This document shows positions 1 to 5,262 of a stretch of DNA of 5,343 nucleotides, piece by piece. The translations under genes were made by a program, and so were the position numbers. The notes below the pieces were generated by a model that was not told the origin of the DNA, searched no databases, and worked only from the letters and a program-made list of their open reading frames with translations. The stretch is from positions 1 through 5,343 of the forward strand of contig QIDW01000416.1 in the NCBI GenBank assembly GCA_003230435.1, in the 5' to 3' direction. Each line of letters opens with the position of its first letter. Within the stretch, counting starts at the first letter, position 1. This stretch comes from Acidimicrobiia bacterium (GTDB lineage Bacteria > Actinomycetota > Acidimicrobiia > Spongiisociales > ZC4RG35).

Positions 1-109
1 CCGACCCTGGTTCGAAGTTGCCGGCTGATCGGTCAGCCACCGTTTCGGATCGGCCTTGCGGTCGAATGTTCGGCTGTGCCAGCGGAGATCTGGCGACGGC
101 TATCCAACG

Positions 110-145
110 AGAGGACGGCAGCGGAGTGACCCGCTGCCGTCCTCT
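110..145 (-). terminator. Perfect 15-bp hairpin, probable operon terminator
   Basis: Positions 110-124 pair perfectly with 131-145 around a 6-nt loop (125-130), and the stem is mostly G-C. It starts 33 nt beyond the stop codon of the binding-protein gene, where an operon terminator is expected. On the minus strand no U-run follows the stem (the next bases read CGTTGGATAG); on the plus strand the following bases (GTGTTGCTT) are somewhat U-richer. It could therefore work as a U-poor terminator of the kind proposed for high-GC bacteria, as a bidirectional terminator for a convergent gene to the left, or as a 3'-end stabiliser. The stem is directly visible; its role is inferred. Confidence 0.7.
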
Positions 146-177
146 GTGTTGCTTGGTGTCCCTGGTGTGACTGCCTC

Positions 178-1605
178 CTACCAGTCGCACCCCGGAGAGG
201 CCGGGTTCGTTCCCGCCGGGTTGGGGGAGTCGCACTGCGCCTCGATGGCGATCAGGTTGATGACCTCCAACGCACGGTCTGCGTCGATGATGAACGGCTC
301 GCCGATCGAACCATCCGCTTTGAATGGCGTATACGCCTGGGTGATGGCATTGACGCCACCCGGAGTGTACGCGCCGGGGCCGGTGACACCCTCGTAATCG
401 ATGTCCTCACCGGCTCTGATGAGATCCAGGCATTCCTGGTACGTATAGCACACGGTTCCTGGCGGGTCTCCAACCCCGAACATCGCCGGAGCCCAGTCAC
501 TCGCCTTGTACGAGCCGCCGTATTCGACGGCAAGTGCCGTTTGCACCATTACGTCATAGGTCGTGTAGTGGTAGTTTCCAACTGCCGGGTCTGCGTAGTC
601 GACTCCGACGCCGTAGCCAGTGGTGTTGTCCCACAACGGCTGGTAGAACTCCCATGCAGGAGTGTCGTCGTTGTAGGTGAACGCCGCATAGCCGATGCTC
701 TTCTGGCTGGCGAGAGGTCCAGTTCCCAGAGTCCCGATGAATTCCTTCTGAATCCAGCCGGTCTCACCGATCCAGTCAAGCGAGAGGCCGGCCTCGGCCG
801 CCTGCTTGATCAAGGTGGCTGATTCCACCGATCCCGCTTGCACGATGACCACATCCGGTGCCAGGTTGGCGATCCGTTCGGCTTCGGCCCTGTATGAGGG
901 CTGCTCGGCCGGGACATCGATGCGTCCCAGGACCTCGATTCCTAGCGCGTCGGCGGTCTTCTCGGTCGCGCCGGCCGCGAGCTGGAAGCCTTCCACCTGA
1001 GTGGCGAAGATGACGATGCTCTTGGCGCCGATCTCTTCGGCGTACAGCACGCCAGTCATGCCCAACGCCTCGTCGAGACCCTGAGCCCGGAAGATCGGCT
1101 CAGAGCCCACTCCGCCGATGTTTCCGGGGATGGTTCCACCGTGCACCGTCGGCCCAAGCGGTGAGTCGTTCTCCGCAATCCACTCCAACATGAAGTCGCG
1201 GTAGGTCCGGTAGCCGTGGGCCTGGCTCACCAGGATCTCGGCACCGCTCTGGGCTGCCTGAGCCTCACCGACCGTGCCCAGGTCTTCGGAGACGAGCTCC
1301 CAAGTGCGGCCAAGCGGTGGATCGAGGTTGATAACCTCCTCGATCGGGAACCGGACATCCGCCGTGAGCGACGGTCCGTATGGCGCGAATTCCCCTGTGT
1401 AGTAGGCGAGTTCGCAAACGACGACCGGTCCGGCGGATATTGCCGCGGTTGTTTCGGTCGCCGCGGTTGTTTCGGTCGCCGCGGTTGTTTCGGTCGCCGC
1501 GGTCGTCCCTGCAGTCTCGTCATCACCGCCGCACGCAGCGGCCAACAGCGAGAGCATGAGCAGGAGAATCAACCCACCTGCGATCCTTATTAGGCGTATT
1601 CGCAT
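178..1605 (-). CDS. livK: LivK-type ABC transporter substrate-binding lipoprotein
   Basis: Extracytoplasmic ligand-binding lipoprotein of the type I periplasmic-binding fold (Peripla_BP_6/LivK family), expected to deliver a ligand to the permeases encoded upstream. The 475-aa product starts with a basic n-region, a hydrophobic stretch (about 10-24) and a lipobox-like LLAAAC with Cys25 as the lipidation site. A Thr/Ala/Glu linker follows (34-55), partly encoded by an 18-bp tandem repeat. Family-like segments include TGEFAPYG (70-77), SEDLGTVGEAQAAQSGAEIL (106-125) and DIDYEGVTG (401-409). It is longer than typical LivK/LivJ proteins (about 370 aa), partly from the linker and a C-terminal tail. 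Four cysteines lie near the C-terminus (386, 392, 458, 473). The ATG at 1605 fits the signal peptide and has AGGA 8 nt upstream plus GGAGG at 1620-1624. It is the last gene of the operon, 45 nt after livF. The substrate (amino acid, amide, urea or other) is unknown. Confidence 0.93.
   Translation of the reverse strand: MRIRLIRIAGGLILLLMLSLLAAACGGDDETAGTTAATETTAATETTAATETTAAISAGPVVVCELAYYTGEFAPYGPSLTADVRFPIEEVINLDPPLGRTWELVSEDLGTVGEAQAAQSGAEILVSQAHGYRTYRDFMLEWIAENDSPLGPTVHGGTIPGNIGGVGSEPIFRAQGLDEALGMTGVLYAEEIGAKSIVIFATQVEGFQLAAGATEKTADALGIEVLGRIDVPAEQPSYRAEAERIANLAPDVVIVQAGSVESATLIKQAAEAGLSLDWIGETGWIQKEFIGTLGTGPLASQKSIGYAAFTYNDDTPAWEFYQPLWDNTTGYGVGVDYADPAVGNYHYTTYDVMVQTALAVEYGGSYKASDWAPAMFGVGDPPGTVCYTYQECLDLIRAGEDIDYEGVTGPGAYTPGGVNAITQAYTPFKADGSIGEPFIIDADRALEVINLIAIEAQCDSPNPAGTNPASPGCDW
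1441..1506 (-). repeat. 18-bp tandem repeat encoding the lipoprotein linker
   Basis: The plus-strand unit CCGCGGTTGTTTCGGTCG occurs three times without mismatch at 1443-1460, 1461-1478 and 1479-1496. A partial fourth copy follows from 1497, with one T-to-C change at 1504. The array is in frame and encodes a repeating six-residue Thr-Ala-Ala-Thr-Glu-Thr pattern (residues 34-55) just after the lipidated cysteine. Because the unit is a multiple of three, gain or loss of copies changes the length of the flexible tether without breaking the gene. The identical DNA copies suggest recent duplication by slippage. Confidence 0.9.
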
Positions 1606-1627
1606 TCCTTCTTTCCTTTCCTCCAGG

Positions 1628-1659
1628 CGGATCTGATCACCGTTCGGTGATCAGATCCG
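1628..1659 (-). promoter_or_regulatory. Intercistronic 14-bp hairpin between livF and the binding-protein gene
   Basis: Positions 1628-1641 pair without mismatch with 1646-1659 around a 4-nt loop (GAAC on the transcribed strand). The hairpin includes the last codons and the TGA stop of livF (1651-1653) and ends 4 nt before the GGAGG at 1620-1624, leaving the binding-protein ribosome site outside the stem. No U-run follows, so a standard intrinsic terminator is unlikely. Its position suits an mRNA stabiliser or processing boundary that lets the binding protein be made in excess over the membrane parts, as is known for intergenic stem-loops in other ABC importer operons. That role is inferred. 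Confidence 0.75.
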
Positions 1660-2343
1660 ATATCCTTCTTTGAGCTTCTCGGTTGTCAATTCGGCAGCGT
1701 CGAGTACCTCGGATGCCTCTCCAAGGTTGAGCACCATCACGCGATCGGCAATCTCGAGCGCTTTGGCGGCGTTCTGCTCTGCCAGAACGATGGTGACGTC
1801 TCTCGTTTTGTGGATCTCGCGTATCTTCTCGAAGAAGACGTCGACGTAGATCGGGGAGAGCCCGGCGGTCGGTTCGTCTAGCAGCAGTATCTTGGGGTCC
1901 TGCATCAACGCACGGCCGCAGGCGAGCATGCGCGACTCACCGCCGCTCAGCGTCCCCGCCATCTGGGTTCGGAGCTCTCCGAGGTCGGGGAACAGTTCGA
2001 TGATCTCGTCTACCCGCTCCTCTCGGGAGCGAGTGCCGATCATCGCACCGACCTGCAGGTTCTCCAACACTGTCAAATCAGCGAAGATGCCCTTCTCCTG
2101 GGGCACATACGCGAGTCCCAGCGCCGCCGTCTCCCAGGGGCGGAGTTTGGTGACGTCCCTTCCGTTGAACCATATCTCGCCCCCCATCAGCGGGATGAGC
2201 CGAGCCAGAGTGGCGAGCAGGGTCGTCTTGCCCGCTCCGTTCGCGCCGAGCACAGCGAAGACCTCACGTTCCACGCTGAGATCGACGTCCCTGATCACCG
2301 TCACGCCGGAGTAGCCGCTGCGAATGCCCTTGGCTTCAAACAT
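1651..2343 (-). CDS. livF: LivF-type ABC transporter ATPase
   Basis: Cytoplasmic ATPase subunit (230 aa; LivF proteins are usually about 233-237) of a branched-chain-amino-acid-family importer, expected to pair with the LivG-type ATPase. Motifs in order: A-loop aromatic Tyr11, Walker A GANGAGKTT (33-41), Q-loop Gln82, signature LSGGE (132-136), Walker B ILLLDEP (152-158) with catalytic Glu157, and D-loop AGLSP (160-164). At the H-switch position it has EQN (189-191) rather than EH, which is usual for LivF. The frame stays open upstream to an ATG at 2448, but that part lies inside livG and has no family similarity. The ATG at 2343 gives MFEAKGIRSGYSG, the normal LivF beginning, and overlaps the livG end by 8 nt. 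No strong Shine-Dalgarno is visible, so translation is probably coupled to livG. Confidence 0.95.
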   Translation of the reverse strand: MFEAKGIRSGYSGVTVIRDVDLSVEREVFAVLGANGAGKTTLLATLARLIPLMGGEIWFNGRDVTKLRPWETAALGLAYVPQEKGIFADLTVLENLQVGAMIGTRSREERVDEIIELFPDLGELRTQMAGTLSGGESRMLACGRALMQDPKILLLDEPTAGLSPIYVDVFFEKIREIHKTRDVTIVLAEQNAAKALEIADRVMVLNLGEASEVLDAAELTTEKLKEGYRI

Positions 2344-3163
2344 GGCCGCTGCCCAAGTACTTTTCGATGACTGTGTCGTGTTCTCTGATCGACCTGGGCT
2401 CTCCCTGTAACAGTACGCGCCCCTCGGCCATGAAGTGGACGTAATCACTCATGGTCCAGATCACGTGAAGGTCGTGCTCGACGATCACAACGGCCATGTT
2501 CTCCTCTGCGGCCTTCTCATCGATGAGTCCCATGAGTTGATCGCGGATGTCGTCGGGCAGTCCTGCGGTCGGCTCGTCCAGGAGCAGGACCCGTGGCTTC
2601 AGTAGAAGACAGCGGATGATGTCCAGTAGCTTCTTCTCGCCTGCGGATTTGGCGAACCCGAGGGGGTCCTCGAACTCGAACCGGTCGAGATACCACAGGA
2701 TGCCCTCGACGGTGTCCTCGTAGAGCCCCTGCTCTCGGTAGATCCGGTAGGGCCACTCGTCGGTCGCCTTCGCGACCGAGAGCAACAGCGAGTCCAGGAT
2801 CGTCAGCTTCTCGAAGTCTGTGATCACTTGGTTCGTCTTCACCACGCCGTGGCGGGCCATCCGGTGGGCCGGCAGATCCGAGAGAACCACCTCGCTGCCG
2901 TCACCGTCGGAGGAGAGGGTGACCGTTCCCCGATCGAGGGAGATGGAGTGCATGATCATTCGGAGCAGGGTCGTCTTGCCTGCCCCGTTCGGGCCAATCA
3001 GGCCTTCGATCGGATGTGTACCCAATGTCAGATCATCGACGTCCACGACGACCCGTCCAGCGAAGCTCTTTACCGCGTCTTGGATGCGAACCCTCGGACG
3101 CGAGCCGTCGCTGTCTCGGGTGGGTTCCCTGGCGAACGCGGTGTCTTTGTGATCACCCGCCAT
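2336..3163 (-). CDS. livG: LivG-type ABC transporter ATPase with divergent signature motif
   Basis: Second ATPase subunit of the importer (275 aa; LivG is usually about 255). The extra length is mostly a charged N-terminal tail of about 24 residues before the nucleotide-binding domain starts near RVRIQDAVKSF. Motifs: Walker A GPNGAGKT (57-64), Q-loop Gln112, C-loop KSAGEKK (172-178) in place of an LSGGQ-like sequence, Walker B VLLLDEP (192-198) with catalytic Glu197, D-loop AGLPD (200-204) and H-switch His230 in VEHD. The C-loop keeps the Ser and the second Gly but has Lys for Leu and Ala for the first Gly. The Walker and switch residues are intact, so the protein is probably active. The ATG at 3163 overlaps the livM end by 11 nt and has GGAGG 4 nt upstream. 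The LivG assignment rests on its helical insert after the Q-loop, the EHD switch and its place before livF. Confidence 0.93.
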   Translation of the reverse strand: MAGDHKDTAFAREPTRDSDGSRPRVRIQDAVKSFAGRVVVDVDDLTLGTHPIEGLIGPNGAGKTTLLRMIMHSISLDRGTVTLSSDGDGSEVVLSDLPAHRMARHGVVKTNQVITDFEKLTILDSLLLSVAKATDEWPYRIYREQGLYEDTVEGILWYLDRFEFEDPLGFAKSAGEKKLLDIIRCLLLKPRVLLLDEPTAGLPDDIRDQLMGLIDEKAAEENMAVVIVEHDLHVIWTMSDYVHFMAEGRVLLQGEPRSIREHDTVIEKYLGSGHV

Positions 3164-4103
3164 GCATCCTCCGCATCAACTTGTCCCTTCGCATGTCGCC
3201 GAGGACGCCGTACGGCCGGAAGAGGAGGACGATGATGAGCACACCGCCGAACACCATCTCACGGAGCACGGGAATGGCTTGCGTGTACCACTCGCGGGGG
3301 AGCGGCAAGTAGAACTGAATGACGACGTCGAAGAGTCCCACTGTGAGAGCAACGCCGACGGCGGCTCCCCACATCCGAGTAGTGCTACCCAGCACCAACC
3401 CGACCATCGCCGCCAGCGTGATATCGATTCCGAGGTTCCCGGTTTCGAGGAAGCGCTCGTTCACACCGTACATGGCGCCAAGGAGCCCCATGCCCGCCGA
3501 ACTGACGGCAAACAACCACAGCTTGGTTTGGAACGGCGCCTTGCCGAGGCTTCGGGCCAGTGGTTCGTTGTCGCCGATAGAGATCAGCAATCGACCGTAG
3601 GGCGACTTGTGGACGCGAGATACGTAGTAGAGGATGATGGCGACCAGGATGGTCAGAATCACCAGCCACAACGTCTCGTTCGCCTTGACGCTGCCAATGT
3701 CGTAGGGGAAACCAAGTCCGCCCATCCCGAGGGCACCACCCGTCAGGTCTTGTTCTGTCGTCGCCAGAATCCAGACGGCTGTGGCGAAGCCGAGCGTGCC
3801 CACCAGGACGCCGTCGATGTCGAGGTCAGCGATGAGCCACCCGACGAGGAGGCCGGCAAGGCCGGCCACGACAGTCCCGAACACCACAGAGATGAGGAAT
3901 GCCCAGACTTCTCCAAATGGCCAGTCGACCTTGACGAACAGCACACCGAAGGCGTACATCCCGATGCCCCAGAAGCCGACGACGCCGAAGTTGGCGATGC
4001 GGGCGAGTCCCAGCTGCAGGTGAAGCAGCAGTGCCAGGCCGATCACCATCATGACGTAGAACAGCCCGGAAACGAGGAACGCATCGAGCCAGTCAAGGTT
4101 CAT
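3153..4103 (-). CDS. livM: LivM-type ABC transporter permease
   Basis: Integral membrane permease (316 aa), one half of the translocation channel, partner of the LivH-type protein. About eight hydrophobic segments can be seen, roughly at 10-30, 35-56, 68-92, 97-114, 145-161, 195-213, 226-262 (probably two) and 280-296. The N-terminal LQLGLARIANFGVVGFWGIG (29-48) matches the LivM pattern LQLGyxGlvnFGhaaFfgiG. The cytoplasmic loop SPYGRLLISIGDNEPLARSL (167-186) corresponds to the family's ATPase-coupling loop, with the DNE core kept. LFRPYGVLG near the C-terminus (294-302) is also characteristic. The ATG at 4103 lies 4 nt after the livH stop and has GGGGAAGG (4113-4120) about 9 nt upstream, inside the end of livH. 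The last 11 nt overlap the start of livG. Ligand specificity cannot be inferred. Confidence 0.94.
   Translation of the reverse strand: MNLDWLDAFLVSGLFYVMMVIGLALLLHLQLGLARIANFGVVGFWGIGMYAFGVLFVKVDWPFGEVWAFLISVVFGTVVAGLAGLLVGWLIADLDIDGVLVGTLGFATAVWILATTEQDLTGGALGMGGLGFPYDIGSVKANETLWLVILTILVAIILYYVSRVHKSPYGRLLISIGDNEPLARSLGKAPFQTKLWLFAVSSAGMGLLGAMYGVNERFLETGNLGIDITLAAMVGLVLGSTTRMWGAAVGVALTVGLFDVVIQFYLPLPREWYTQAIPVLREMVFGGVLIIVLLFRPYGVLGDMRRDKLMRRMHGG
3168..3172 (-). promoter_or_regulatory. Ribosome binding site GGAGG for livG
   Basis: GGAGG lies 4 nt upstream of the ATG at 3163, inside the last codons of livM. It supports this start, and so the roughly 24-residue charged N-terminal extension of the LivG-type protein, which would otherwise look like a mis-called start. 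Confidence 0.6.
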
Positions 4104-4107
4104 GCCA

Positions 4108-4980
4108 CTAGACCTTCCCCGTGTCGGCCATCCGCCTGCCGCGGACCTTCAGGATGATGACGAAGGCAGCGATGAGGACCAGTTGGGCCCACAGCACCTG
4201 GCCAAATTGAAGCGTCATGGCGGTCAGCGCCACGCCGGTGACGATTCCGGCGATGATGACGCCTCCGATGTTCTTGGCTCCTCCCACCAGAACGACCAGC
4301 AGGATGAGGAGGAACTGTCGCCATCCGAGCAACGGCGCGACGGAGGATCCGACCCCGTAGAACGCACCCGCGAGTCCGCCGGCGACCCCGGCGAGGAACC
4401 AGATCAGCACGGTGACGGCCAGAGGCCGGATCCCGCTGACCTGCGCCAGGTCTTCGTCGGTGGCCAGTGCCCGGATCTGGAGACCGAACGTGGTTCTCTG
4501 GATGAACCAGAACAGCAACAGGGCGAGAACGAGAACGCTGCCGAGCGCGAGAAGCCGGAACGACGAGACCCCCACGCCCAGCACGAAGATCGTGTTCGGG
4601 GGCGGAACATTGTAGAAGCGGACCGGGTACCCGAAGATGAACTGAAGGCCGTGACGGAGGAGGATCGAAAGGCCGAAGGAGATGATGATCATCTCCAAGA
4701 CGCCGACGTTGCGATTCTTGGCGGGCCGGAAGATGGCGAAGTAGGTGGCGACGCTGATCAATCCGGCGAGGATTCCGGCCGGTAGCACGATGGCGTAGAA
4801 GTTGAGACCGTACGTCGTATTGACCCACATCCCGAGATAGGCACCGAGCGTGATGGTTTCGGAGTAAGCGACGTTGAGGAGACCGGTCAGTCGGTACAGG
4901 AGGGCGAAGCCCATTGCGGCGAGAATCAGCGGAGCATGCTCGGTCAGGCCGATCACGAGGGAGTCGGTAATGAGATCCAT
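4108..4980 (-). CDS. livH: LivH-type ABC transporter permease
   Basis: Integral membrane permease (290 aa from the chosen start; LivH is about 290-308). LLYRLTGLLNVAYSETITLG (27-46) aligns with the LivH hallmark tGxxNfAhGexxxlGAY. The cytoplasmic loop TTFGLQIRALATDEDLAQVS (163-182) is the family's ATPase-coupling loop. Hydrophobic segments surround both, and FLAGVAGGLAGAFYG (195-209) and LLILLVVLVGGAKNIGGVII (224-243) fit the C-terminal half. The frame is open up to an ATG at 5151, but that codon lies in the -35 box of the predicted promoter. In-frame ATGs at 5112, 5082 and 5043 would add hydrophilic residues unlike any LivH. The ATG at 4980 gives MDLITDSLVIGL, the normal beginning, though its Shine-Dalgarno is weak (GGCGGGA about 10 nt upstream). 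First gene of the operon; the stop lies 4 nt before livM. Confidence 0.92.
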   Translation of the reverse strand: MDLITDSLVIGLTEHAPLILAAMGFALLYRLTGLLNVAYSETITLGAYLGMWVNTTYGLNFYAIVLPAGILAGLISVATYFAIFRPAKNRNVGVLEMIIISFGLSILLRHGLQFIFGYPVRFYNVPPPNTIFVLGVGVSSFRLLALGSVLVLALLLFWFIQRTTFGLQIRALATDEDLAQVSGIRPLAVTVLIWFLAGVAGGLAGAFYGVGSSVAPLLGWRQFLLILLVVLVGGAKNIGGVIIAGIVTGVALTAMTLQFGQVLWAQLVLIAAFVIILKVRGRRMADTGKV

Positions 4981-5036
4981 CAGCGCCGTTTCCCGCCCGG
5001 CGCGTCGCGCGAGTGTCGGAACGTGCTCGGCGTCAT
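4980..5036 (-). CDS. Possible 18-codon upstream ORF overlapping the livH start
   Basis: An ATG at 5036 opens a short frame, different from livH, encoding MTPSTFRHSRDAPGGKRR. It ends with TGA at 4982-4980, whose final A is the A of the livH ATG (TGATG). Such an overlap is typical of translational coupling and would compensate for the weak livH ribosome site. Against it, no clear Shine-Dalgarno precedes the ATG, and a short basic frame like this can arise by chance in GC-rich DNA. No similarity to a known leader peptide is recognised, and no run of Leu, Ile or Val codons suggests amino-acid attenuation. Confidence 0.25.
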   Translation of the reverse strand: MTPSTFRHSRDAPGGKRR

Positions 5037-5114
5037 GATTCATGAGTGTCTGCTGCCCTGCGCCTCTGACGCTGCTCTGCATCACGATGATCGAGATTGG
5101 ACAATCGTTCATTG
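4981..5114 (-). other. Predicted 5' leader of the operon
   Basis: If transcription starts about 7-8 nt after the -10 box (near 5115), the operon carries a leader of about 135 nt before the livH ATG at 4980. The leader has no riboswitch fold I can recognise and no U-run terminator. It contains the interrupted palindrome TCATGAtTCATGA (5033-5045), two copies of GAGTGTC on the plus strand (5011-5017 and 5044-5050, starts 33 nt apart) and a possible 18-codon upstream ORF. The livH frame is also open through the whole leader, so a near-leaderless start at the ATG at 5112 cannot be excluded. Confidence 0.45.
5033..5045. repeat. Interrupted palindrome TCATGAtTCATGA in the leader
   Basis: Two copies of the self-complementary hexamer TCATGA flank a single T, giving a 13-bp near-perfect palindrome about 55 nt upstream of livH. 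A one-base loop rules out a normal RNA hairpin, so any role would be as a DNA-binding site or in an alternative fold. It may be coincidental. Confidence 0.3.
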
Positions 5115-5126
5115 ATAATCGATTAT
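5115..5126. promoter_or_regulatory. Candidate operator: 12-bp perfect palindrome ATAATCGATTAT
   Basis: A perfect 12-bp inverted repeat overlaps five of the six -10 bases and reaches the expected transcription start. It stands out as AT-rich within a GC-rich window. A dimeric regulator bound here would block RNA polymerase, so it is a natural operator candidate for the operon. Partial matches to the core AATCG lie at 5103-5107 and 5117-5121. I cannot match it confidently to a known regulator family, and part of the symmetry may simply reflect the AT-rich -10 region. Confidence 0.45.
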
Positions 5127-5151
5127 ATGAGATAGTGTTAGCCAGCGTCAA
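5122..5151 (-). promoter_or_regulatory. Sigma-70-type promoter for the operon
   Basis: On the minus strand, TTGACG (5146-5151) and TATAAT (5122-5127) are separated by 18 nt. The -10 is a perfect consensus, the -35 matches five of six bases and the spacing is within the accepted range. Predicted start is about 5112-5116. It lies in the only markedly AT-rich patch of the window, directly upstream of the first gene, and reads toward it. No comparable promoter was noticed inside the tightly packed first four genes. Confidence 0.75.
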
Positions 5152-5262
5152 ACTGCCGTGAGCCGTCGCCCCACCTACCGGACACCATCACTTCCGATTG
5201 TGCGGGGCGGCGCTCGTCGTCCTTCGGGAGAACTCCACGCGCTCCGACATCACCGCTCCCGT

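Noticed and set aside
7..16. CTGGTTCGAA, resembling a tRNA T-loop, also present on the minus strand at 5332-5341
   Set aside because: No complementary T-stem or acceptor stem flanks it. The shared 10-mer at the two ends lacks further similarity, so a tRNA or an att-like repeat is not supported.
1..28. Possible plus-strand gene end reading RPWFEVAG then TGA, followed by a small 6-bp hairpin (23-28/33-38)
   Set aside because: Only eight codons are visible, other frames are equally open and the hairpin is short; not enough to call a convergent gene.
2344..2448. Upstream extension of the livF frame to an ATG at 2448
   Set aside because: The extra 35 residues lie inside livG, lack family similarity and precede the normal LivF N-terminus at 2343.
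3162..4157. Plus-strand open frame of 331 codons opposite livM
   Set aside because: Antisense shadow: its product is full of His, Asp, Glu, Gln and Arg with no domain pattern, while the minus strand encodes a clear permease across the same bases.
4100..4828. Minus-strand frame of 242 codons overlapping livH in another frame, and the plus-strand frame at 4102-4785
   Set aside because: Very Arg/His/Pro-rich or Glu/Asp-rich products typical of off-frame reading of GC-rich genes; livH accounts for the region.
5164..5212. Imperfect 9-bp inverted repeat with a 31-nt loop upstream of the promoter
   Set aside because: The loop is too long, there is a mismatch on the minus strand and no U-run, so a terminator for the right-edge gene is not supported.
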